64,000 nt of DNA, from the NCBI GenBank assembly GCA_023954475.1, contig JAMLHW010000001.1, positions 558,001 through 622,000 of the forward strand, in the 5' to 3' direction. Under the pieces are notes generated by a model. The model was given only the letters and a program-made list of their open reading frames with translations. It was not told the origin of the DNA and did not search any database. Shown here piece by piece: positions 52,104 to 59,050 of this stretch; the first letter of the stretch is position 1; each line of letters starts with the position of its first letter. The position numbers and the translations under genes were made by a program. The DNA is from Anaerolineae bacterium. Its GTDB lineage: Bacteria > Chloroflexota > Anaerolineae > Promineifilales > Promineifilaceae.

Positions 52104-52439
52104 ATGGCTGAAAGTACTGTCAATTTCACTTATCTCGCGTCATGCGCGTGTGTTGGAGTGATTGCCGTGCTGCTGATTACCATATTCGGTGGAGCTGCTG
52201 TTGACGCCCTGATGCCTTTGTTCATGGCAATGTTGGTGGGTGGCTGCATCGGCGCCGTGGCATTTGTGTTTATCGGGGCATTTCTGGAATATTATCGCAT
52301 CCTCACACAAGTCACTTTATTCAACCAATTGCATGTCACCTCAATGTGGCATATTGCATTGGCCGGTGCCGTGTTGGGCATGTTGATCGGTTTGGCGTTT
52401 GGCATCTATTTCGCGATTGACGATCGGCCGATGAACTAA
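52104..52439 (+). CDS. Small three-helix membrane protein, unknown
   Basis: A 111-residue protein with three hydrophobic helices: LASCACVGVIAVLLITIFGGAAV, FMAMLVGGCIGAVAFVFIGAFLEYY, and IALAGAVLGMLIGLAFGIYFAI. It lies 45 bases after the DinB-like gene on the same strand. I do not recognise a family. The glycine-rich helices suggest tight packing or oligomers. Confidence 0.7.
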   Translation: MAESTVNFTYLASCACVGVIAVLLITIFGGAAVDALMPLFMAMLVGGCIGAVAFVFIGAFLEYYRILTQVTLFNQLHVTSMWHIALAGAVLGMLIGLAFGIYFAIDDRPMN

Positions 52440-52510
52440 CAGGTTGGTAGACAGGTGTTGCCGAGCTTGTGAAAATTGCCCTTCCCCAAAAAACCATTGA
52501 CTGGCCCGTG

Positions 52511-52549
52511 AAAACAAAAACGCCGTACCCGGTTAAAAGTACAGCGTTT
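52511..52549 (-). terminator. Terminator of the infC-rpmI-rplT operon
   Basis: On the minus strand AACGCTGTAC, loop, GTACGGCGTT followed by TTTGTTTT, 28 bases after the rplT stop. Confidence 0.85.
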
Positions 52550-52576
52550 GTTGTCAGTGTGTGTTGTGTGGTGAGT

Positions 52577-52930
52577 TTATGCAAGCGCCTGCTTGGCGAC
52601 ATCGACAATCGCAGCGAAAGCTTGATCGTCGCGAACGGCGATATCGGCCAATGCTTTGCGGTCGAGGTTGACGTTCGCCAGCTTGAGGCCATGCATCAAA
52701 CGGCTGTAGCTCAATCCGTGCATCCGGGCTGCCGCGTTGATGCGGGTGATCCAGAGGCGTCGGAAGTCACGACGACGTTGCCGACGGTCGCGGTATGCGT
52801 ACCAGTACGACTTCATCATCGCTTCGTTGGCGCGACGGTACAGGCGGTGTTTTGTGCCGCGCTGCCCGCTAACCATGTTTAAGATTTTCTTGTGTCGTTG
52901 CCGACGAGTTGTTCCTGTCTTAACGCGCAT
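52577..52930 (-). CDS. rplT: Ribosomal protein L20
   Basis: A 117-residue 50S subunit protein beginning [19 protein letters not shown], with the conserved [24 protein letters not shown] and [22 protein letters not shown] precedes the ATG. It is the last gene of infC-rpmI-rplT, an operon often controlled by L20 binding to its leader. Confidence 0.97.
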   Translation of the reverse strand: MRVKTGTTRRQRHKKILNMVSGQRGTKHRLYRRANEAMMKSYWYAYRDRRQRRRDFRRLWITRINAAARMHGLSYSRLMHGLKLANVNLDRKALADIAVRDDQAFAAIVDVAKQALA

Positions 52931-53004
52931 GTTTGATTCCTCGCATTTAGGGAGCTCTGGCGCTCAAATCCGATTGACATCGTATCGAGGCCAGGCAGCG
53001 AGTG

Positions 53005-53028
53005 AATCGGCCGAATTTTCGGCCGATT
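53005..53028. repeat. Hairpin made of two TCGGCCGA octamers between rpmI and rplT
   Basis: AATCGGCCGAA, TT, TTCGGCCGATT: perfect 11-base arms, immediately after the rpmI stop on the minus strand. Its place in a translationally controlled operon makes a regulatory RNA role conceivable. Confidence 0.65.
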
Positions 53029-53037
53029 ACTCAATTA

Positions 53038-53286
53038 CTATCTAGGCGGATTTGCCTTGTACTTTTTCAAGTAGGGCGCCATACGCTGAATGCGTTTGCG
53101 ATCACCTGAGCAAGTCACCACCAACATTTTGTCGAACTTTTGCTTGGTTCGTTGTGATTTGCGACGGCGCAAGTGACTCTTGCCACCCTTTGTACGCACA
53201 ATCTTGCCTGTGCCGGTCACGCGAAAGCGTTTTGCGGCTGCCTTATAGGTCTTGATCTTGTATTTTTTCGTCTTTTTCTTAGCCAT
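53038..53286 (-). CDS. rpmI: Ribosomal protein L35
   Basis: An 82-residue highly basic protein with the L35 signature KTYKAAAKRFRVTGTGKIVR and HLRRRKSQRTKQKFDK. It is longer than the usual 65 residues because of an N-terminal KKKTKKYKIK stretch and a C-terminal tail. AAGGTG precedes the ATG. Confidence 0.95.
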   Translation of the reverse strand: MAKKKTKKYKIKTYKAAAKRFRVTGTGKIVRTKGGKSHLRRRKSQRTKQKFDKMLVVTCSGDRKRIQRMAPYLKKYKANPPR

Positions 53287-53413
53287 TGTTACACCTTATT
53301 ACGTTCGGAAGTCAACGTCATCATCAACTGTTTACCCGATACCTTTCTGCCGATCCGTGCACATCGGGCCGAACGAATAACACACACTGAAACGGATCGT
53401 TGCTTGCAGATAA

Positions 53414-53968
53414 TCAGCTTTTTTCGTTTGCCGGAGCCAACATCATGACCATGGTGCGGCGGTCCATCTGTGGAGCTTGTTCCATCACGGCGATGTCTTT
53501 CAACTCCTCCCAAATGGTGTCCATCATGGCCCGACCCAACTCTGGCATTGTGATTTCACGCGCGTAAAAGCGAATCTCTGCTTTGACCTTTTTGCCTTCT
53601 TCCAACCAACCACGCGCTTTCTTGATCTGAATATCGCGGTGAAAATCAGATGTTTTCACCTTGAGTCGAATGGTTTTGATCTCAACTGTCTTCTGATTTT
53701 TGCGTGCCTCACGTTCCTTACGATGTTTTTCGTAGATGAACTTGCTGTAGTCAATAATGCGGGCTACAGGCGGGTCCGCAGCAGGTGCAACCTCAACCAA
53801 ATCCAGGTCAGCATCAATTGCCATCTGGAGTGCGTCTCTTGTATCAACGACCCCATGATTCTTTCCATTATGGTCGATTAGACGAACTTGGGGAACTCGA
53901 ATCTGGCGGTTGCGGCGAAAGCTGATGTCGGAAGTTTTCGAATATTTCTTGCGGCGTGCTCTTCTAAT
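53414..53968 (-). CDS. infC: Translation initiation factor IF-3 with an AUU start codon
   Basis: IF-3 of 184 residues. The first in-frame ATG (53824) would remove the N-terminal domain. Reading upstream in the same frame restores DISFRRNRQIRVPQVRLID and NHGVVDTRDALQ, the normal IF-3 N-terminus. The only good start is ATT at 53968-53966, with GAGAGGT (53982-53976) seven bases before it. A non-AUG start is used in infC of many bacteria for autoregulation, because IF-3 rejects such codons. The C-terminal domain contains KTSDFHRDIQIKKARGWLEEG and RRTMVMMLAP. First gene of infC-rpmI-rplT. Confidence 0.93.
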   Translation of the reverse strand: MRRARRKKYSKTSDISFRRNRQIRVPQVRLIDHNGKNHGVVDTRDALQMAIDADLDLVEVAPAADPPVARIIDYSKFIYEKHRKEREARKNQKTVEIKTIRLKVKTSDFHRDIQIKKARGWLEEGKKVKAEIRFYAREITMPELGRAMMDTIWEELKDIAVMEQAPQMDRRTMVMMLAPANEKS

Positions 53969-54342
53969 TTCTTCTACCTCTCTTCTTAGATTAGTTGCCT
54001 TGCGGCAAACAACAATGAGCCGATTTTTTCAGGTCGGCACCTGGAAGATGATAACATAAGCAAATTGTGCCGTCAACACATGTTCGGTTAATGATTAGTA
54101 AGTTGTTACCTCTGGAAATCGGCCGATTTTGACGCTATCTTGGTCTTATGCCGATCGTCTGATGTGTGGTAAAAACACGCTCTTTGACATGACAATATAT
54201 CAGAGCGGATGTTCTGCTCATCGTGGTTTCGGCCGATTATCATGACTTCGTTACGCGATCTTTGTGACGGTTGTCATGCCGTAAGTTGCGAGAACGCGCT
54301 ATAATCCGGCTGAGCTATGACAGTTTGGATAGTGCATCGAAG
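53969..54342. other. Divergent intergenic region between infC and ccmA
   Basis: These 374 bases hold the infC leader (about 73 bases, with a small TTGCC-GCAA-GGCAA hairpin), the infC promoter, two TCGGCCGA octamers and a TATAAT at 54300-54305 facing ccmA. A nine-codon reading frame (54317-54346) overlaps the ccmA start as ATGA. No other gene is seen. Confidence 0.6.
54048..54076 (-). promoter_or_regulatory. infC operon promoter
   Basis: TTGACG (54076-54071), exactly 17 bases, TATCAT (54053-54048) on the minus strand. Transcription would start near 54041, about 73 bases before the AUU start. Confidence 0.75.
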
Positions 54343-55065
54343 ATGATACAGATCAAAGGCTTAACCAAACAATACGGTTTGACAACCGTGCTGCGCGGTG
54401 TAAATCTGCATGTGCGCGAAGGCGAATTTGTCACCCTGGTTGGCTCTAACGGCGCGGGCAAGTCGACATTGTTGCGCATTGTCGCCACGTTGCTCAAACC
54501 GAGCGGTGGTGAAGTCACGATTGGCGGCTGGCCGCTGCCCTCGCATGCGCACAACGTGCGCCGCCATATCGGCCTGGTTTCGCATCACGCGCTGCTGTAC
54601 GGCGATATGACGGCGGCCGAAAATCTGATGTTCTTTGCGCGGCTTTACGGGATCGATAATCGCGAAGAAGTCGTCAGCACGGCATTAAAGCGTGTTGGCC
54701 TGACGGCACGGCGCCGCGATGCAGTACGCACGTTTTCGCGGGGAATGGTGCAGCGGTTGACGATTGCGCGGGCGACGTTGCATGAGCCGGATGTGTTGCT
54801 GCTGGATGAGCCGTTCACAGGTTTGGATCAGGACGCGTCGGCGTTGCTCAACCGTCTCTTGTTGCGGGAGCATGAAATCGGCCGAACCATTCTCCTCATC
54901 ACCCATGATCTGATACGTGGCATCAGTTTGTCAGACAGGGTCGCCATTCTCAACCGGGGCAAAATTGTCCATACCGTAACCCGTGACGATATTTCAGCGA
55001 CTGAATTTGTGACTCTGTATCAGCAAGTGGTTCATGGTGACCACGTCGCGGAGCTGCCCGGATGA
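54343..55065 (+). CDS. ccmA: ABC transporter ATP-binding protein CcmA-like, heme/cytochrome c maturation
   Basis: A 240-residue ABC ATPase beginning MIQIKGLTKQYG. It shows Walker A GSNGAGKSTLL, the family's signature in a weakened form (FSRGMVQRLTIARATL) and Walker B VLLLDEPFTGLDQD. With CcmB and CcmC it supports delivery of heme to c-type cytochromes. The ATG at 54343 is chosen for length and because it is coupled (ATGA) to a short upstream reading frame. It overlaps ccmB by four bases. Confidence 0.9.
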   Translation: MIQIKGLTKQYGLTTVLRGVNLHVREGEFVTLVGSNGAGKSTLLRIVATLLKPSGGEVTIGGWPLPSHAHNVRRHIGLVSHHALLYGDMTAAENLMFFARLYGIDNREEVVSTALKRVGLTARRRDAVRTFSRGMVQRLTIARATLHEPDVLLLDEPFTGLDQDASALLNRLLLREHEIGRTILLITHDLIRGISLSDRVAILNRGKIVHTVTRDDISATEFVTLYQQVVHGDHVAELPG

Positions 55066-55751
55066 ACCGATCGGGACTTTTTTGGACTCAACTGCGGGCG
55101 CTGGTATGGAAAGATTTGCAGATCGAGCGCCACACGAAGCAGAGCATTGGTATTATGCTCATGTTCGCCATCGTGGCGGTGGTGACATTCAACTTTGCGC
55201 TGGAAAACAATCTGGGTGCGGTACGCGAGGTGGCCGGCGGTCTGCTATGGGTGACGATTTTGTTGGCGGGTACACTGGGGCTTAACCGGTCGTTTGCTTC
55301 GGAACTGGAAAATCGGCCGATTGACGCCATGTTGATTGCGCCGATGGATCGCAGTACCATGTTCATGGGCAAAGTGATCAGCGTTTCCCTGTTCACATTG
55401 GCGATGGAATTGATTTTGATTCCGGTTTTTATCGCCATATCCAATAAGCCGTTTTATCGACCCGAAGTCCTGCTGCTAATTACGCTGGGGACAATCGGGT
55501 ATGTCGCGGCTGGTGTGCTTGTTTCATCCATGGCTGTACAGACCCGTGCCAACTATGTGCTGGTGCCGGTGTTGTTGTTGCCGCTGAGTTTGCCGGTTGT
55601 GTTGGCTGCGGCGACTGGCGTGGCCCAATACATGGGTTTGAACAAGCCGCCCTTTGCAGATGTGAGCGCTACATTTGCGTTGGTCATTGCATACGACCTG
55701 CTCATGTTAGCTGCGGGTCTTTTTACCTATAATTATGTAGTGGAAGAGTAG
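55062..55751 (+). CDS. ccmB: Heme exporter membrane protein CcmB
   Basis: A 229-residue protein with six transmembrane helices. Typical motifs are RALVWKDLQIERHTKQ near the N-terminus, GLLWVTILLAGTLGLNRSFA and the FRPEVLLL-like loop (YRPEVLLLITLGTIG). Membrane partner of CcmA. The ATG lies within the ccmA stop region, so translation is coupled. Confidence 0.92.
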   Translation: MNRSGLFWTQLRALVWKDLQIERHTKQSIGIMLMFAIVAVVTFNFALENNLGAVREVAGGLLWVTILLAGTLGLNRSFASELENRPIDAMLIAPMDRSTMFMGKVISVSLFTLAMELILIPVFIAISNKPFYRPEVLLLITLGTIGYVAAGVLVSSMAVQTRANYVLVPVLLLPLSLPVVLAAATGVAQYMGLNKPPFADVSATFALVIAYDLLMLAAGLFTYNYVVEE

Positions 55752-55807
55752 AATGAAGCCTTCCGAACTATCAAGAGCTTCTGAAGGCAAGATTGTTAGG
55801 AGATTGT

Positions 55808-56593
55808 ATGACAAAGCTGAATCGTTGGAGCAACATTTTTAATTGGCTGGCTGTGATTGCGTTGGCCATCAACTTGCTCATGGTATTCTTCTATGCGCCG
55901 GTTGAGCTGACCATGGGTAATGTCCAGCGCATCTTCTATTTTCATGTCGGATCGGCATGGGTCGGTGCGGTCACGTTGGGCATCGCCTTAATTTGTGGTG
56001 TGCTTTACTTATATCGGCCGAAACCCCTGTACGATATTCTCGGTATGGCTTCCGTTGAAATCGGCGTCGTTTTTGTCACCATGACCATTGTTGCCGGTTC
56101 CGTGTGGGGACGCCCTGCCTGGAACACCTGGTGGACATGGAGTCCTCGGTTGACCAGTATCACAGTGATGTGGCTCGTTTACGTCGCTTATTTTATGCTG
56201 CGTGGCGCGGTTGAAGACGAACAAAAACGGGCGCGATTTGCCGCTGTTTATGTCATTGCCGCGTTTATCACTGTCATCATGACCTATGTCAGCATTCGCT
56301 TGCTGCGCGACATTCACCCTGTCGTCTTTGGCGATGCGGTTGAAGGTGTGCAGGCAGGCGCTGAAGGCTTGCAGGAATTTAGTGGCGTCGATTCAATCCG
56401 CATGGTGTTGACTTTGAACGTTTCAGTTGTCGCATTTTCGCTGCTTTACGTGGCGTGGCTGCTCAATCGTTATCGACTGCAATTACTGATCAACCGTGCC
56501 AATATGCTTAAAGCGCGTGTCGCTGCCCGTATGCAAGGTGATTCCCTGTCAGTTGCTGATGCGGAAGAGATGCGACCGGCGACAACTGACTGA
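55808..56593 (+). CDS. ccmC: Heme-handling protein CcmC
   Basis: A 261-residue member of the heme-handling (HHP) family with six helices. The tryptophan-rich WD loop WGRPAWNTWWTWSPRLTS lies near residue 103, flanked by conserved histidines (FHVGSAW and IHPVVF) that bind heme. CcmC presents heme to CcmE. TAGGAGAT precedes the ATG at 55808, favoured over the earlier in-frame start. Confidence 0.94.
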   Translation: MTKLNRWSNIFNWLAVIALAINLLMVFFYAPVELTMGNVQRIFYFHVGSAWVGAVTLGIALICGVLYLYRPKPLYDILGMASVEIGVVFVTMTIVAGSVWGRPAWNTWWTWSPRLTSITVMWLVYVAYFMLRGAVEDEQKRARFAAVYVIAAFITVIMTYVSIRLLRDIHPVVFGDAVEGVQAGAEGLQEFSGVDSIRMVLTLNVSVVAFSLLYVAWLLNRYRLQLLINRANMLKARVAARMQGDSLSVADAEEMRPATTD

Positions 56594-56691
56594 TCTGTGT
56601 TACGCATTATCGAAAGCTCCGAGTTTTTCGGCAGTTGGCACTGATGTCGATTACTCTGGAAAACTCGATTGTTGCTGAATAGAGGTGAACT

Positions 56692-56889
56692 GTGACAACC
56701 TTAATGGCTTTTTTTCAAATGAGTGAACCCAATAATTTTAACGGCTATCTGGTGCTGGGTTATTTTGTGATGTGGGTAGTCGGCATGCTGTATATTTTTA
56801 GTCTGGTTATGCGCCAGCGCAATGTGCGCCAGGATTTGCAACTTCTGCGCCAGTTATTACAGGAAGATGACGATTCGGCCGAAATGTAA
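56692..56889 (+). CDS. ccmD: CcmD-like small membrane protein
   Basis: A 65-residue protein with a GTG start at 56692 (AGGTG upstream). It has one transmembrane helix (YLVLGYFVMWVVGMLYIFSLVM) followed by a basic and then acidic helical tail (RQRNVRQDLQLLRQLLQED). Size, topology and position after ccmC fit CcmD, which stabilises the CcmABC heme-release complex. Sequence conservation in this family is weak. Confidence 0.75.
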   Translation: MTTLMAFFQMSEPNNFNGYLVLGYFVMWVVGMLYIFSLVMRQRNVRQDLQLLRQLLQEDDDSAEM

Positions 56890-56989
56890 ACCAACATACG
56901 GATCGTCAAGCAGCGACAGGTGATAATCGCTGTCGTTGCTTAAGCAGAAAATCAACGTGCATCCGGTCGTGGATGCAGGATCGAGTAGC

Positions 56990-58081
56990 ATGATTCAGGA
57001 TCAAAAACAACGTCGTTCGACATACCAGATGATGGTGATCGGTATTGCCATCCTCCTCGTAGGATTTCTTGTCATCGGTACGATTACGACATCGGGCGGT
57101 GAGCCAACCGGGTTCGGCATTGCCCGCCAGCCGTTCATTATTTTGGCTATGCTGTCATTGGTGGCCGGCTTTTTAAGCTTTTTGTCGCCCTGTACAATGC
57201 CTATATTGACCGCTTATTTTGCGTTTGCTTTTCAGAGTGGCCGGCGTCAAATCGCCGCCAACACCTTCATGTTTATGGTAGGTCTGGCGACGATGTTCAG
57301 CTTGCTCGGTGCCGGTGCTTCCGCTTTGGGAGCTGTGTTGCAACAGAACCAGCAATTGTTGATTGTTCTGGGCGGATCGCTAGTGCTGATTTTCGGCGTG
57401 ATGAACTTGCTGGGTAAAGGATTCGGCGGTTTGCAAACGCAATCTGAAGCAGGTGAACCACCGAAGGCGACGATGACAGGTTCGTTTGTGTTTGGTGTCA
57501 CGTTTGCTGCCGGTTGGTCGGGTTGTATTGGCCCGATTTTAGGTGCTGTCCTGGGGCTAGCCGCGACAAATGGCTCGGTTTTGGAAGGCACGATGCTGCT
57601 GTTCATCTATGCGATGGGTCTTGGGCTGCCGTTGATTTTGATCGCGACTCTTTTCGGCCGATTGCCGCGCGATCATGCCATCTGGCGTTTCCTACGCGGT
57701 CGCGGCTGGACCGTTGATATTTACACCGTTTTTATCGGTCTGATCTGGACGCTGGCGATTTGGCGAATTTTAGTTGCGGCCATGCAGTACACATTCCTCT
57801 TTATCATGTCCCCACCACAGCCTCTGTTGCCCTGGCAAGAGTGGGGTTTGTTGCTGGTTGCCGCCGTCGGTGTTGCACTGTGGATGTATACGAGTCCATT
57901 GGGTAAAAGCCGCCGCACTGCGCTTAATTTGCATTCGACCCAGTTGATCAGCGGTGCGCTGTTCATTATTTTGGGCTTGCTCATGCTCAATGGCACGTTG
58001 GCAACGCTCAATTCTGTACTCACAGAGATTGAATGGATCGATAATTTGCGCTATGCGCTGGTCGAACGCTTTAGCCAATGA
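56990..58081 (+). CDS. ccdA: CcdA/DsbD-type thiol-reducing membrane protein
   Basis: A protein of about 363 residues with eight or nine helices. The redox cysteines are in FLSPCTMPILTAYF near residue 63 and AAGWSGCIGPILGAVLG near residue 175, the pair that carries electrons across the membrane to TlpA/CcmG. I start at the ATG at 56990; a TTG at 56936 is also in frame. It lies between ccmD and the thioredoxin gene. Confidence 0.9.
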   Translation: MIQDQKQRRSTYQMMVIGIAILLVGFLVIGTITTSGGEPTGFGIARQPFIILAMLSLVAGFLSFLSPCTMPILTAYFAFAFQSGRRQIAANTFMFMVGLATMFSLLGAGASALGAVLQQNQQLLIVLGGSLVLIFGVMNLLGKGFGGLQTQSEAGEPPKATMTGSFVFGVTFAAGWSGCIGPILGAVLGLAATNGSVLEGTMLLFIYAMGLGLPLILIATLFGRLPRDHAIWRFLRGRGWTVDIYTVFIGLIWTLAIWRILVAAMQYTFLFIMSPPQPLLPWQEWGLLLVAAVGVALWMYTSPLGKSRRTALNLHSTQLISGALFIILGLLMLNGTLATLNSVLTEIEWIDNLRYALVERFSQ

Positions 58082-58134
58082 ACTGTGTTTAGGTGACTGT
58101 CGCACAGAGACTGTTACCTTGAACTGCAACTACC

Positions 58135-58773
58135 ATGAGTGAACAAATTCCTGAAACGACTAATGAACGGCGCAATCCGCTGGTCTTGCTGGTTGGCTTC
58201 ATCGTGCTCGGCATCGCTATCGGTGTTGTTTTGTTTGGGCGGGATTGGTTTGACGGCAGCAGTGATGCGGCGATTGAATCCGCTCCGGGACTCGATACGA
58301 CGCAGCAAACGGTGGCAGAGATTCCCGGCAGTTTACCCGGGCTTCAGGTCGGCGAAACGGCGCCCGACTTCACCTTGTCTGATCTCGATGGCAACGCATA
58401 TTCTCTCTCAGACTTTCGCGGCAAACCGGTCATGATCAATTTCTGGGCGACGTGGTGCGGCCCGTGTCGCGTTGAAATGCCGGAGATGCAAAAAGCGTTT
58501 GAGCAATACGGTCCTGAAGGCTTTACAATCCTGGCGCTTAATCAGGACGAATCGGCCGAAACTGTGCAGGATTTCTTCTACGACCAACTCAATCTTACTT
58601 TCACACCCCTTCTCGACAACAACAGCATCGTAGCCGCCGACTATGGGGCATTTGGTATTTATCCCACCTCATTTTTCATCGATTCGGACGGTGTTGTGGC
58701 GGCTGTTCATCGAGGCCCGGCTACGCTGGAGCAGATTGAGGCGTATTTGTCTTTGGCAGACTTGCAAGGATAA
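58135..58773 (+). CDS. Membrane-anchored TlpA/ResA-like thioredoxin
   Basis: A 212-residue protein. An N-terminal helix (PLVLLVGFIVLGIAIGVVLF) anchors it, and the thioredoxin domain faces outward with the active site FWATWCGPCRVEMP near residue 103 and a cis-proline in GIYPTSFFID. It reduces apocytochrome c cysteines before heme attachment, taking electrons from the CcdA protein encoded immediately upstream. Last gene of the ccm cluster. Confidence 0.93.
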   Translation: MSEQIPETTNERRNPLVLLVGFIVLGIAIGVVLFGRDWFDGSSDAAIESAPGLDTTQQTVAEIPGSLPGLQVGETAPDFTLSDLDGNAYSLSDFRGKPVMINFWATWCGPCRVEMPEMQKAFEQYGPEGFTILALNQDESAETVQDFFYDQLNLTFTPLLDNNSIVAADYGAFGIYPTSFFIDSDGVVAAVHRGPATLEQIEAYLSLADLQG

Positions 58774-58987
58774 TGCGCTTTTTGGCATTGCGCTCGAAAA
58801 TACAAGCACTGTTCGTATAGTATTGTTTATAGGCGTCATTGACTGCTTTTAGTCTGGTTTCCGTTGCTGCGAAACGATATTGACCCCAAATTGACTCTCA
58901 ATAATGCCATAAATCGATTGAATTTCGGCCGATTTGTGGCATTTTTTCAAAAAACAAGCTAAATTTCGTGTATTACTGAATTCGTAC

Positions 58988-59016
58988 TTTACCTGTAGCA
59001 CGAATCATGCTATAGT
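58988..59016 (+). promoter_or_regulatory. Promoter of the LysM/fasciclin gene
   Basis: TTTACC (58988-58993), 17 bases, TATAGT (59011-59016). A strong AAAAGGAGG site follows just before the ATG at 59051. Confidence 0.6.
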
Positions 59017-59050
59017 TTTTGCAATGATGTCCACCTAAAAGGAGGTTGTT

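Noticed and set aside
53414-53824. Short IF-3 starting at the ATG at 53824
   Set aside because: It would lack the N-terminal domain; 48 more in-frame residues match IF-3 and an AUU with a good ribosome site precedes them.
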